From NCBI GenBank assembly GCA_951812585.1, contig OX638318.1, positions 1,982,380-2,046,379 of the forward strand: a DNA stretch of 64,000 nucleotides, given 5' to 3'. The position numbers were made by a program, and so were the translations under genes. Under the pieces are notes generated by a model, which saw only the letters and a list, made by a program, of their open reading frames with translations, made no database searches and was not told the DNA's origin. Shown here piece after piece: positions 1 to 9,517 of this stretch. The stretch's first letter is position 1. Every line of letters begins with the position of its first letter. The DNA comes from Rhodothermales bacterium. Its GTDB lineage: Bacteria > Bacteroidota > Rhodothermia > Rhodothermales > Bin80.

Positions 1-2
1 TG

Positions 3-1682
3 TATGGCGAGGAAGTGGTATGGGTGGACTGGCAGCGGCCCGGGTTTGAGCTTGGGCTTGCGCTGCAGGCGCTGTGCGCGGCGCATCCAGCCGCAAAGGG
101 CGCGATACTGGGTGGCCATGGCCTGATCAACTGGGCCGATGATGATAAGCAGTGCTATGAATTGGGGCTGCGCCTGATGCGTCAGGCCGCGACGTTTCTG
201 GATTCCAGGGGCGCAGATACCTATGTCTTCGGCGGCATGCATCACAAGGCGGTGCCGGAAGCGGCGCGGAACGACATCCTGGCGCAGCTTTTGCCCTGGC
301 TGCGCGGCAAGCTGAGCACCGGCCGACGGCTTATAGGTACGATAGACACGGCAGCTCCTGTGATGGCTTATGTGGGCGCTCGGGATGCGAAACGCCTGTC
401 GGAGCTGGGCACCTCGTGCCCGGACCATTTCCTGCGCACCAAGATCAAGCCGCTCTATGTGGACTATAATCCTGCAGGCGACAGTCTGGATGCACTCAAG
501 GCGAAGCTGGAAGCGGGGATCGGAGCCTATCAGCGGGATTATGCGGCCTACTACGCGGCGCACAAGCACAGCGATTCGCCGCCGATGCGCCCGTCCATGC
601 CGACGGTGGTGCTGATTCCGGGGCTCGGCATGGTGACTTGGGGCAAGAGCAAGAGCGAGAGCCGGGTCACCGCGGAGTTCTACAAGGCCGCAATCGAGGT
701 CATGCGAGGAGCCGAGGCGGTGTCCACGTACACGGCGATTGCCCGGCAGGAGGCATTCGACATCGAGTACTGGCGGTTGGAAGAAGCCAAGCTGCGCCGG
801 ATGCCGCCGGAAAAGGAGCTCTCGCGGCGCATTGTTGTGGTAATCGGGGCGGGCAGCGGCATTGGCCGAGCCGCGGCGCAGCGCATGCTGCCGGAAGGCG
901 CTGTGGTGGCTGCACTTGATCTCAGCCAGGAGGCCGTACAAGCATTTGCCCAGCATACCCTGGATCGTATCGGGATGGGTATAGGCGTCGCTGGGACCGG
1001 GATTTCGGGCTCAGGCGACATCATTGGAATCGCGTGTGATATTACCAGCCGCGCGTCCATTCGTGCGGCACTGCGCCAGGTGTTGATGGCCTATGGCGGG
1101 CTGGACCATGTGGTGATCACCGCGGGACTTTTTGTTTCGCCGAACGCCGAAGGCATGGTTGCCGACGAGGCCTGGGACGCGATGCACCGCGTTAACGTGA
1201 AGGGCCCATTTCTGGTGGCGGAGGAGGCTGCGGCGATCTGGCGTGCACAGCAGTTGTCGGGCAGTCTGGTCCTGACCACCAGCGTCAACGCTGTGGTCCC
1301 GAAGGCGGGCAGTCCCGCCTACGATACCGGCAAGGCCGCCGCGAATCACCTGGTGCGCGAACTGGCTTGCCGTCTGGCTCCCATGATTCGCGTGAACGCG
1401 GTCGCGCCGGCTACGGTACTTAAGGGCAGTGCAATGTTTTCGCGCACCCGTGTGATCGCATCGCTTAAGCGATACCAGTTGCCGTGCGACGCGTCGGAGG
1501 ACACGGAGGTACTGATGGATCGGCTGGCCGCGTTCTATGCGGATCGCACCTTGACCAAGGCTGCGGTCACGACCAAGGACCAGGCCGAAGCGATCTTTCT
1601 GCTTGCGGGCGAGCGCCTTGGCAAGACCACGGGCCAAGTACTTACGGTGGACGGGGGCTTACGCGACGCCTTCTTGCGGTGA
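3..1682 (+). CDS. Bifunctional aldolase / short-chain dehydrogenase (RhaD-type), 5' partial
   Basis: The frame is open to the window edge, so the N-terminus lies outside; about 560 residues are visible of a family usually near 690-700. The first ~230 residues belong to the class II aldolase half (HGLINWADDD region). From about residue 275 a Rossmann SDR domain follows: nucleotide-binding GAGSGIG, then the YDTGKAAA segment carrying the catalytic Tyr-x3-Lys. Family members cleave rhamnulose-1-phosphate (or a related sugar phosphate) and oxidise the resulting lactaldehyde in the cytoplasm. A Gly-rich stretch (about residues 320-335) sits between the first strands of the SDR domain and is unusual. 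The stop lies only 7 bp from the convergent kelch gene. The family call is firm; the substrate is inferred. Confidence 0.85.
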   Translation, partial: YGEEVVWVDWQRPGFELGLALQALCAAHPAAKGAILGGHGLINWADDDKQCYELGLRLMRQAATFLDSRGADTYVFGGMHHKAVPEAARNDILAQLLPWLRGKLSTGRRLIGTIDTAAPVMAYVGARDAKRLSELGTSCPDHFLRTKIKPLYVDYNPAGDSLDALKAKLEAGIGAYQRDYAAYYAAHKHSDSPPMRPSMPTVVLIPGLGMVTWGKSKSESRVTAEFYKAAIEVMRGAEAVSTYTAIARQEAFDIEYWRLEEAKLRRMPPEKELSRRIVVVIGAGSGIGRAAAQRMLPEGAVVAALDLSQEAVQAFAQHTLDRIGMGIGVAGTGISGSGDIIGIACDITSRASIRAALRQVLMAYGGLDHVVITAGLFVSPNAEGMVADEAWDAMHRVNVKGPFLVAEEAAAIWRAQQLSGSLVLTTSVNAVVPKAGSPAYDTGKAAANHLVRELACRLAPMIRVNAVAPATVLKGSAMFSRTRVIASLKRYQLPCDASEDTEVLMDRLAAFYADRTLTKAAVTTKDQAEAIFLLAGERLGKTTGQVLTVDGGLRDAFLR

Positions 1683-1689
1683 GGTCCGC

Positions 1690-2733
1690 CTAGTTGGACG
1701 GACTGTACACGATTTGCGTACTGACTTCCGTGGCCCCCACGGTCTTGGAGCCTGACGCGATGTAGATCCTGCCACCGTACAGCACGGCTTGCATGGCATG
1801 CAGACCTTCGCTTAGCGGAGGCATGTTGAACCACGTTTCCGTAGCGGGGTCAAACACTTCGACCTCAGTGTGCGCAGGAGGGTTGTCGGGGTTTTCACTC
1901 AGTCCCCACTGGCTTTCGCCGCCGATCACGACCAGCTTGTTGTGGTATCGCAGCGCCGTGGTCCCGGCCCGCTCCGTAGGAATGTTGGCTGAGGGTGCCA
2001 GGGTCCGCCACCGATTAAAGGTGAAGTCGTACACATCGACCTCGGGCACGGTAAGCTCCACGGGCTGTCCCGTGCCGTAGGAGCTGCGGCGTCCGCCTGC
2101 TACGTAAAGGTTGTTGTCCAGCACGACGGCCTGAAAGTGGTCGCGTGCCCGCGGTGCATCGGGGAGCTCGATCCACTCGCCCGTTTGGGGCGCGAAGCGA
2201 TCAAGCCAGGCCACATGTCCATCCGTATGCCCGTTTTGGATGCCGCTGATCAGGTAGAAATGGTCCGCATGAACCACCAGCCCGGCCGCGCCGCGCCGGC
2301 GCTTTTCCGGTATGGGTGGACCCTCGGTCCAGGTATCCGAGGCAGGGTCATAGATATAGACGTTCGGTATGGGCGTTTCGGTTGGCCAGCCACCGGTAAA
2401 TGCTCCGAGCACATAGATCTTGCCATGATGCTCCACCGGCTGAAAATGATGCATTTCCAGGGGAGGCATACCGAGTGTGGTCCATGTTTCGCTTGCGGGA
2501 TCAAAGGCCTGCACCGGACGGTCGCCGCGCCCGCCCAGGAGGTAGAAGCGATCTCCGACCCGAACGTATCCGTGCTCATGGCGCCCCATCGGGCCATGCT
2601 CCGACTCCAGCGTGCTCCATGTGCCAGCGGCCCACTCCGGAGCCTGTTGGCTCTGGGCTTGCGCAGCACCGAAGGGGTCACACCATAGCAGCGTGAAGGA
2701 TAGGAGGCAAAGGGCGCGCATCATAACGTGCAT
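1690..2733 (-). CDS. Secreted kelch-repeat beta-propeller protein
   Basis: 347 residues with an N-terminal signal peptide (hydrophobic LCLLSFTLLW core, probable cleavage after AQA). The rest is a series of about five to six kelch repeats of ~50 residues, each with the YLLGG/YVAGG-type glycine pair followed by 'FDPASETWT'-like strands (for example FDPASETWTTL, YDPASDTWTEG, FDPATETWFNM). Kelch propellers bind ligands or sugars; galactose-oxidase-like members need copper ligands that I do not see, so a binding role in the periplasm or at the cell surface is the safest reading. The start could be any of the three clustered Met codons at the N-terminus. It is convergent with the aldolase gene. Confidence 0.8.
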   Translation of the reverse strand: MHVMMRALCLLSFTLLWCDPFGAAQAQSQQAPEWAAGTWSTLESEHGPMGRHEHGYVRVGDRFYLLGGRGDRPVQAFDPASETWTTLGMPPLEMHHFQPVEHHGKIYVLGAFTGGWPTETPIPNVYIYDPASDTWTEGPPIPEKRRRGAAGLVVHADHFYLISGIQNGHTDGHVAWLDRFAPQTGEWIELPDAPRARDHFQAVVLDNNLYVAGGRRSSYGTGQPVELTVPEVDVYDFTFNRWRTLAPSANIPTERAGTTALRYHNKLVVIGGESQWGLSENPDNPPAHTEVEVFDPATETWFNMPPLSEGLHAMQAVLYGGRIYIASGSKTVGATEVSTQIVYSPSN

Positions 2734-3364
2734 CGGTCAGGTTCAACAGGCTTGGAAAGTAAGGCGCAATGGCCAAATCGTGCAGGGCGCACATGCAGTC
2801 AAAGCACGCGCGCTGCTCAAGAAGCATGGAAAGGCCCGTCGTCTGGCTGCGATTTTTGCCGCGAAGCGTTTGCACAACGAAGGAGGACGGTGCGAAAAGC
2901 AACAGCATCGCCGCCAACGGGGCTGAGTCCATGGCCCGTTCGGGTCAGACCTGTGGAAGTCGTGAGTCAAGCCTTCGAGCACAAACCTCGAAGGCTTAGG
3001 CGCGGCGCGCCCTTAATGGAAGTAGTAGCCGGGCACCCGCCGCTGCAAATCGATCCGTCTGGGGCGCCTGGTTCCGGTACCCAACCGTAAGCGGCGCAGC
3101 CCCTGGGTGAGTGGCACAATCCGTGACGGGGCCGTAGCCGGCCTCGCTCCAACCTGAATCGGTCCGCACCAGCGCACTGCTGCGGCATTGACTGTGTCGC
3201 CACTGTACGCGGCATGGTCTGGCCTGGAGAATCACTGATTCGCCGCAAGATCGCGCTGTCTGCTTCGCCGCGTCCAGGCGAGTCACGGACACGGACTTTC
3301 GAACAGACCGTGATGCTGAAGCGGCGGGACACTGCGTCCGGCAGGATGGCCTGGGCGGATGTTA
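2734..3364. other. Intergenic stretch without a supported gene
   Basis: 631 bp between the kelch gene and the metallo-hydrolase gene, both on the minus strand. Short open frames exist on both strands but none has a recognisable domain or a convincing start. The only structure that stands out is the perfect hairpin at 2969-2997, listed separately. Confidence 0.5.
2969..2997. terminator. Perfect 11-bp hairpin, possible terminator
   Basis: AAGCCTTCGAG and CTCGAAGGCTT form an 11-bp perfect inverted repeat around a 7-nt loop (CACAAAC). It lies downstream of the metallo-hydrolase gene (minus strand) but 368 nt away and has no T-tract on either side, so rho-independent termination is only one option; a processing or protein-binding site is another. 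Confidence 0.4.
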
Positions 3365-4222
3365 CTAGTTTCCCCGGCGATGCAGGCTGACCTGGCGGTA
3401 CATGCCTTCGATATTCAAAGGAAGCCACGCTTCGTACTGACCCAGGTGGCTGAAGGCATCGAGCTTGATGGACTGCTGCATCTCTTCCAATGACTCGCCT
3501 GCCCGGGCGGCGGAAAGCACCGCGCCGTACAGCGCTTCCAGGTAGCGACGGATTTCTACGGCATCCTCCTTGGTAGCCACGGGGCCGTGGCCGGGCACCA
3601 GGATGTCGAAGTCCAGTGCCTCCACACGCTTTATCGCGTCAATCCAGTCGGGGAAGTACGCGTCGGTCAAGTCACGATAGGGCAGAGAACGAATTGGAAT
3701 GAAGTCCACCGCAAAGACCGCGCGCTCCGCTGGAAAGTGCATCACAATGGAGTTGTCCGAATGCCCGCGTCCGACATAGATGAGCTCCACTTGCTTTTCG
3801 CCCAGCGCAATGTTCATGCGGTCTGAAAACACTATTTCTGGCACGGCCGTAGGACGCTGTTCACCGATGATGGCTGCCTTGGCATTTTCGTGTGCGACGA
3901 TGATGGCCTCGTCATCAAAGACTTCGCCACCGCCGATGTGGTCGGCATGGTCGTGGCTGTACACCACGTACCGGATGGGCTGGCCGAACTGGGCCGCCAC
4001 AGCGTTCTTCAGCCACACAGCAGCGGCTGCGTTGATAGGATCGGTGGCGAGTACGCCCGCCTCGGTGACCAAAAGCACGGAGTAATGGCCGCCATTCTGA
4101 AAACGGTACAAGTCACCCGCGATGTGCGTGATGGCGCGCACAGGGCCATCTTGTGCGCCTGCCGCGGCGGGCAGCAAAACCAGGCCGAGGAGCAAAAGCG
4201 TAGAAACAGGTTTCATGGGCAA
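3365..4222 (-). CDS. Exported metallo-beta-lactamase-fold hydrolase
   Basis: 285 residues with a signal peptide (LLLLGLVLLPAAAGA, cleavage about residue 23). The zinc site of the MBL fold is complete: HDHADH (about residues 90-95), GRGHSD for the third histidine, the FAVDF bridging aspartate and VPGHGP near residue 200. The layout resembles periplasmic MBL proteins annotated as class B-like or quinoprotein-relay hydrolases rather than resistance enzymes; the substrate cannot be read from sequence. It is the last gene of a same-strand run of exported proteins (dsbD-like, redoxin, lipoprotein), though gaps of 80-90 bp argue against tight coupling. Confidence 0.8.
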   Translation of the reverse strand: MPMKPVSTLLLLGLVLLPAAAGAQDGPVRAITHIAGDLYRFQNGGHYSVLLVTEAGVLATDPINAAAAVWLKNAVAAQFGQPIRYVVYSHDHADHIGGGEVFDDEAIIVAHENAKAAIIGEQRPTAVPEIVFSDRMNIALGEKQVELIYVGRGHSDNSIVMHFPAERAVFAVDFIPIRSLPYRDLTDAYFPDWIDAIKRVEALDFDILVPGHGPVATKEDAVEIRRYLEALYGAVLSAARAGESLEEMQQSIKLDAFSHLGQYEAWLPLNIEGMYRQVSLHRRGN

Positions 4223-4304
4223 AAGGATTCAGGTGTGGCAGAAGATGTGCGGCTGCGCACGCGGCGCACTGTGGTGGAGCATTGCGTCCATCAGTGTGGA
4301 TGGC

Positions 4305-5288
4305 TTACTCCAGATTCAACACTTCACGCAGCACTTCGTCAGTCAGGCTGTTGTGCGTCCAATAGTCAAGGAGAATGGTTGTGTCGCGCACCGCTTGCGT
4401 GGCTAATACGCGCGTTGCATTGCCGCTGTCTTGCGTAATGGACTCTTCCCATCCGACAATCTCATGCGGGAATGCGGTGCTGAACCGGATGGTGAGGGTG
4501 CGGTGCTCGTATGCGAGTGTGTAAGAAGACACAGCGTCATCCGTGGCAAGCGCCGCGCTGGCGTGCTTCACAGCAAAGGCACTGCGGCTCAAGCGCTGAA
4601 ACTGCGTTCCCGCAATGACCCGAGCGTCACCGGTCGGCAGCGCACCAGGGTTGATCCGAATCTTGGACCATAGCTCGTCTTCAAGGATCACAGGTGCCAA
4701 GCGCACCGTCTGGTCGGCTTCGCTTTCGAAGTAGGAGTGGTGCGCAACATGGAAGGCGTTTTCCCGCAGGTCAATCTGGACAAAAGTGTGCCCGCACCAC
4801 TCCTGCACAGACGTCGTAACCTTTAACGAATGCGGATCGCGATCCCCGGAGAGCGGCGTAAACACCGACGACATCAGCGAGTATGGGTAGATGCCGGTGA
4901 TGAACTCCTTCATGCTGTTGAGCTTGAGGACCGTAACCTTGTCTCCGTCTGTCCTGGTAATGCCTTCCAACTTGACGTGCCTGGAACGGGAAAAGTCCTC
5001 GGTCACAAAGATCAGTACCGCCTTGCCCGCCCGTGGTTCGCCGTAGTGCAGCTGCTTGAGGTCGTAACTGGTTATCTCCGCCTTGCCTTGGTACCAGTAG
5101 TTCCCGAAGCCCGGATCCACGGGATATGCTGCAATGGCGGATGCCGTGCCTCTGCCATCGTAAGGGGCATCGGCGGCAAAAGATGTGGGCGCGTCGGCAC
5201 GGTCCGGGACGCATCCTGCCAAGAGGAGGGCGCTGGCAGCGAGGGACACCGTGAGCGTTTGCATGATGTCAAGGCCCGGCTTTGGCAC
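4305..5288 (-). CDS. Lipoprotein of unknown function
   Basis: 327 residues. A type II signal ends in the lipobox LLAGC (Cys at residue 26 from the first Met, or 18 if the internal Met at 5264 is used). After a polar spacer the body carries the segments NYWYQGKAEITSY and KAVLIFVTEDFS. Proteins with such segments occur in Bacteroidota and are sometimes mislabelled 'septum formation inhibitor Maf'; no Maf nucleotide pyrophosphatase motif is visible. No catalytic motif is recognised. Most likely an outer-membrane- or periplasm-tethered beta-rich protein. It lies between the redoxin and metallo-hydrolase genes on the same strand. Confidence 0.7.
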   Translation of the reverse strand: MPKPGLDIMQTLTVSLAASALLLAGCVPDRADAPTSFAADAPYDGRGTASAIAAYPVDPGFGNYWYQGKAEITSYDLKQLHYGEPRAGKAVLIFVTEDFSRSRHVKLEGITRTDGDKVTVLKLNSMKEFITGIYPYSLMSSVFTPLSGDRDPHSLKVTTSVQEWCGHTFVQIDLRENAFHVAHHSYFESEADQTVRLAPVILEDELWSKIRINPGALPTGDARVIAGTQFQRLSRSAFAVKHASAALATDDAVSSYTLAYEHRTLTIRFSTAFPHEIVGWEESITQDSGNATRVLATQAVRDTTILLDYWTHNSLTDEVLREVLNLE

Positions 5289-5374
5289 GTCCTAGGCGGC
5301 ACGGTGTTCGATGTGGGTTGGCCCCAACAAGTCCGGCCCAAAGGGCCTCCCAAAGCGCGCCGCGTGCCTGGCTC

Positions 5375-6007
5375 TTACTGCTTGTATTTCACCGAGCACC
5401 CGTACGGCCGAGAGGTCTCTACTGTGACGGCCTTGCCGCTTAGTGCTTCGTCCAGCGCGGCGCGCACGTAGTTGTGCGCATCCTTCGTCTGGGCGTCGCT
5501 GGCGCGTGGCTTGTCGTCAATGCCGCCCTTGTAGATCAGGATGCCATCGGGATCAATGATGTACATGTGCGGGGTCGTCTTCGCGCCGTATTGCATGCCC
5601 ACATCGCCTTCGGGGTCCAAAAGAATGGCTGTCTGCGCACCGTTCATCGCAGCATTTTGCGCATTCATGGCGTCAGGCTCGTAGTAGCCTTGTTTGCCCG
5701 GTGCCGAGGAAACAATCGCGAGCCAGACCACATCCTTGGCGGTGTACTCCTTCTGCAGCGCGGGCATGTTGCCCGTGCGGTAGTGGCGCGCTACATACGG
5801 ACAGCCGAAGTTCAGCCACTCCAGCACAACGAATTTGCCCTTAAGCGCAGACAGCTGGTACGTCTGGCCATCGGATCCAGGCAAGGAAAAGGTCGGTGCT
5901 GGCTGCCCGACTACGGCGTCATCATCGCTTGCAGTCCTGGGCGCATAAGGCGCGGCGGCAGCGATAAGCAGGCCTGCCAAACCAGCGTACAATGGAAGTA
6001 CACGCAT
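5375..6007 (-). CDS. Exported thioredoxin-fold redoxin (AhpC/TSA-like)
   Basis: 210 residues with an N-terminal hydrophobic signal or anchor (AGLAGLLIAAAA) and a peroxiredoxin/redoxin fold starting at GQPAPTFSLPGSDG. The active-site position reads FGCPYVARHY: one cysteine and no CxxC, closer to a one-cysteine peroxidatic arrangement than to a TlpA thioredoxin. TPHMYIIDPDG is the usual cis-proline strand. It starts 25 bp after the DsbD-like gene ends, on the same strand, so it is plausibly a client of that electron transporter in the periplasm. Peroxidase activity is inferred, not shown. Confidence 0.8.
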   Translation of the reverse strand: MRVLPLYAGLAGLLIAAAAPYAPRTASDDDAVVGQPAPTFSLPGSDGQTYQLSALKGKFVVLEWLNFGCPYVARHYRTGNMPALQKEYTAKDVVWLAIVSSAPGKQGYYEPDAMNAQNAAMNGAQTAILLDPEGDVGMQYGAKTTPHMYIIDPDGILIYKGGIDDKPRASDAQTKDAHNYVRAALDEALSGKAVTVETSRPYGCSVKYKQ

Positions 6008-6031
6008 GTCAGTTGATTGATTGGTGGGGAG

Positions 6032-8170
6032 TTAGTCAGATGCTACAACCTGATCGGGCAAGGCTGCCAAGGCGTTCAGCACGATAGACTCGGTCAGCAC
6101 TTCAGGCAGCACAGCGGGCGGACTGCCGTTGCCAGGATAGAGCACATAGAGTGGCACACCGCTGCGCCCATGCAGCGCTAGCGCACGCGTAATCTCCTCA
6201 TTGCGGCTGGTCCAGTCGGCGCGCATCAGCGTTACGCCTTTCTGCGCAAAGGCAGCCATCACTGCATCGCTGTTGAGCGTGGTGCGCTTGTTTACCTGAC
6301 ACGTCAAACACCAGGTGGCGGTAAAGTCAACAAAGACCGGCTGTCCTTGCGCGCGCAGGGCGTCGCGGCCAGCCAATGAAAAGGCCTGCCACGCCGCATC
6401 TTCGGTTGCTGCAGGGCCCGTCGCTGCGACGGACTGCGTACCCTGGTATGCAGTAAAGAGGGAAAGCAGCACCGCAACAGCAGCTACGCTGCGGGTCGCC
6501 AACCGGATGCGCAGCGACAGCTGTTCAGCCGGCCAGCGCCCCAGGATCCAAAGGGCAATGCCCATAAGTAGGAGTCCGACCAAAAGGAGTCCAATGCCAT
6601 CGACGCCGACCTGATTGCCAAACACCCACACGAGCCATATCGTGGTGGCGATCATGGGGAAGGCCATCAGGTGCTTCAGCGTTTCCATCCACGGGCCGGG
6701 CTTGGGCAGCTTTGCCAAAAGCTGAGGCATCATGGACAGTCCTACGTAGGGCAGGGCCATGCCGAAGCCCAATGCGGTGAAGACAAGAATGGCCTCTAGC
6801 GGCGGCAGCACCACCGCGGCACCGAGGGCAGCTCCCATGAATGGCGCGGTGCATGGCGTAGCGACCAGCGTTGCCAAAGTACCACTCCAGAACGATTGCG
6901 GGTAGCCGCGCCGGGCGAGGCCCCTGTTCACCCATCGGGGCGAGAACGCCCGGACTTCAAAAACCCCCAGCAGGCTGAGCCCAATGCCAAAGAAAAGGAC
7001 CGCCATGCTTGCCACAAACAGGGGGGACTGAAGCTGAAAACCCCAGCCGATCTGATTGCCCGCGGCCCGGAGGATCAAAAGCAGCCCGGAAAGGATCCAG
7101 AATGACACAATAATTCCACCGGCGAACACGAACCCGTGCCAACGCATGGCGCGAGGCTCCTGGCCGCCATGCTGCGCAAAGCCCAGCACCTTGATGGATA
7201 CGATGGGAAATACGCAGGGCATAAGGTTCAGCAACAAGCCGCCGATGAGCGCAAACAGCAGCAGCAGCAGCAATGGCGAGGCTGCTGCCGCAGACTGGTC
7301 AAAGTCCACCAGAGTGGCTGCCACGGGCACATCAACCGCCAGGGCCCTGTGCATGCCCGCAGCGTCCACCGCCTGGTCTTTCCGCGCGAGAAGAACACCC
7401 TTCAGGCGCGCGGGCGGGGCGCTCGCATAGTCTGACTGCTGCAAAGCAAATACATAAGACGAACCCTCGCGGCTCACCGGTTGCTGTACTGCGTGCTCCA
7501 GAACCAGAGGCTCTGCCGGGAAAAAGTAGGCGCCTCTAAGGTCTACGCTGAATCCTGCCGGCGGCGTTACCTGCAGCGCAAAGCTTTTGGAATAGCTCAT
7601 TGCTTGGACTTCCCACCCAGGCGGCGTCACGGGCAGGTGTGCCCGCGCCTGTTGGAAGTGCTCGGCAAAAGCGCTGGGCGCCGGCTCGTTCGCGACAACG
7701 GGCAAGGACAGCGACACGGATTCCTCCGCGAACAGGCACACATCGGCGCAAATAAGCCAATTGACCGTCGCGCCGATCTGCACGCGCGCACCAGCTTCCA
7801 GGTCCGCGGGCGGCGTGATTTCAGTCAGCAGGAAAACCTGGTCGCTGTATCCGTACGACCGCAGCGGGCCGGCGTCAATCTGCTCTGGAAAGGGCCACAG
7901 GATGGGGCCTGCCACGAAGCCATCGGGCAGTGTCCACGCAATCTCGGTGGGCTCGCCCGAGTCGCCGGGGTTTTTCCAGTAACTCTTCCAGCCTTGATCC
8001 ATAACCAGGCGGACACCGACCGCAAATGGTGTTTCTGGTTGAATTGAGGCTACCTCGCTGAAAAGCGCTGCTTCGCTGAATGGGCTTGGGTCGCCATCTT
8101 GCGTATACTGGCCGTGTGTTGTGGCAGGGACCAACGCCAGTATGAGGGCGCAAAGCACTAGGCGATCCAT
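6032..8170 (-). CDS. DsbD/ScsB-type thiol:disulfide interchange protein
   Basis: About 712 residues from the Met at 8170; this start is preferred because it gives a clean signal peptide (LVLCALILALVPATTHG), whereas the longer frame adds 37 polar residues. Three modules are visible: an N-terminal periplasmic domain with a Cys pair (LICADVC), a central eight-helix membrane domain with the conserved membrane cysteines in MPCVFP and ATPCTAP, and a C-terminal thioredoxin domain with WCLTC. The family moves electrons from cytoplasmic thioredoxin across the membrane to periplasmic redoxins. The adjacent redoxin gene and the tethered thioredoxin-like genes of the neighbouring island are candidate partners. 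Confidence 0.9.
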   Translation of the reverse strand: MDRLVLCALILALVPATTHGQYTQDGDPSPFSEAALFSEVASIQPETPFAVGVRLVMDQGWKSYWKNPGDSGEPTEIAWTLPDGFVAGPILWPFPEQIDAGPLRSYGYSDQVFLLTEITPPADLEAGARVQIGATVNWLICADVCLFAEESVSLSLPVVANEPAPSAFAEHFQQARAHLPVTPPGWEVQAMSYSKSFALQVTPPAGFSVDLRGAYFFPAEPLVLEHAVQQPVSREGSSYVFALQQSDYASAPPARLKGVLLARKDQAVDAAGMHRALAVDVPVAATLVDFDQSAAAASPLLLLLLFALIGGLLLNLMPCVFPIVSIKVLGFAQHGGQEPRAMRWHGFVFAGGIIVSFWILSGLLLILRAAGNQIGWGFQLQSPLFVASMAVLFFGIGLSLLGVFEVRAFSPRWVNRGLARRGYPQSFWSGTLATLVATPCTAPFMGAALGAAVVLPPLEAILVFTALGFGMALPYVGLSMMPQLLAKLPKPGPWMETLKHLMAFPMIATTIWLVWVFGNQVGVDGIGLLLVGLLLMGIALWILGRWPAEQLSLRIRLATRSVAAVAVLLSLFTAYQGTQSVAATGPAATEDAAWQAFSLAGRDALRAQGQPVFVDFTATWCLTCQVNKRTTLNSDAVMAAFAQKGVTLMRADWTSRNEEITRALALHGRSGVPLYVLYPGNGSPPAVLPEVLTESIVLNALAALPDQVVASD

Positions 8171-8287
8171 GATACACTTGCATTTAGCGGTGCGGCAAAC
8201 TTCTCTAACGAATCCAGCGCGGCATTGCTCCCGAATGAGGGCCGTACTGATGTCATCGCTGCGGGTCATAGCAAGGTGCAAAAAAGG

Positions 8288-9517
8288 GGGATTATATACT
8301 TAACTGTAACTTTTCTTCGATTGGGCCGTATGAGGACTAAACCAGATCGGGGGAATCATGACAGGGCCAGGCAGATCACACCGCAAGGGACTCACACTCT
8401 TGGCGTTGGCACGGCGGTATCCGAGCGAGGAGGCCGCCCGGGAATGGTTTGAGGCCATCTTTTGGCCGGAAGGCCGCTTTTGTCCGCAGTGCAGGGGCAC
8501 CGATACCTATGCTTGCCCACAACAGACCATGCCGTACCGTTGCCGCACATGCCGCAAGCGGTTCAGTGTTCGGACGGGAACGGTGCTGCAAGCCTCACGG
8601 TTGCCATTGCTCAAGTGGACCTATGCCATTTATCTTGAAATGACCGCGCTCAAGGGCGTATCCAGCATGAAGCTTCACCGCGACCTGGGCATCACGCAAA
8701 AGTCGGCGTGGTTCATGCTGCAACGGATTCGGGAGGCGTTCGCGCCGTTAGCCGCCGCCGCGTTTGAAGGCCCGGTTGAAGCCGACGAGACGTATGGTTG
8801 GGGGCAAGGAGGCCAACAAGCACGCGCACAAGAAGCTGAAAGCGGGACGCGGAACGGTTGGCAAGACGGCGGTAGCGGGGCTGAAAGACCGCGGTACCGG
8901 CCAGATTCGGGCCACGGTCGTTGAGGACACAAGCGGCCCGACGTTGAAGCAGTTCGTGTATAACCCCACCGAAATCGGCGCAACGGTCTACACGGACGAC
9001 GCCACCGCTTACAAGGGCATGATCGGTATGGAGCATGAGACGGTCAAACACAGCGTGGGCGAATAGGTTAACGGCATGGCCCACACAAGCGGGCTGGCGT
9101 CGTTCTGGGCCACGCTGAAGCGGGCGCACCATGGCGTGTATCACAAAATGAGCGCCAAGCACTTGCAACGGTACGTGCACCAGTTTGCGCAAAAGCACAA
9201 CGTCCGGGACATGGACACGCTCGAACAAATGCAGCATGTGGTGTCCGCACGGGCAGGGCGGCGGCTTATGTACAAGGATCTGATTGCGCAATGAGATAGG
9301 GTCAAGGATACGAAGGGCGCGTTACACGCTGAGTTTGAGCGGATCGACACCACGCCCAGTCCGAATCCGCGCTATCGCGGATTGACGATACAGCAGGCGG
9401 TAAGGCAACTGGTGAAGGCCAGTCCGAAACCGAAGCAAGCGGCAGAATCGAGGGCAAGAAACGACGAGCTTCGGCACGTCTAAGCCCCAAGCAGTGTACA
9501 ATTAAGTATATAAGCCC
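8288..9517 (+). mobile_element. IS1595-family element, copy 1 (full length, inactive)
   Basis: Terminal inverted repeats of about 20 bp are visible: the left end reads GGGATTATATACTTAACTGT and the right end, reversed, GGGCTTATATACTTAATTGT. The element is about 1,230 bp. I find no matching 8-bp target duplication: the left flank is A/G-rich and the right flank is ctatttta. Its right end abuts and truncates the propeller gene at 9518. The transposase is broken by a +1 frameshift and an internal stop. Confidence 0.85.
8358..9294 (+). pseudogene. IS1595-family transposase, frameshifted, with a nonsense codon
   Basis: The N-terminal part encodes a zinc ribbon (CPQC ... YRCRTC) and a helical linker. 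The ISXO2-like catalytic domain starts at ADETY, where one extra G near 8796-8805 shifts the frame; VGGKEANKH then continues in the +1 frame. A TAG at 9064-9066 replaces the Trp codon found in the other two copies. The second catalytic region reads VYTDDATAY. The segment around the third catalytic residue reads HTSGLASFW, where relatives usually have a TNxxESFW-like motif. The shared frameshift is discussed under findings. Confidence 0.8.

Noticed and set aside
2678-2932. Small minus-strand ORF with a hydrophobic N-terminus and CxxC-like segment
   Set aside because: It overlaps the start of the kelch gene in another frame, has no partner or homology I recognise, and its composition fits a chance frame.
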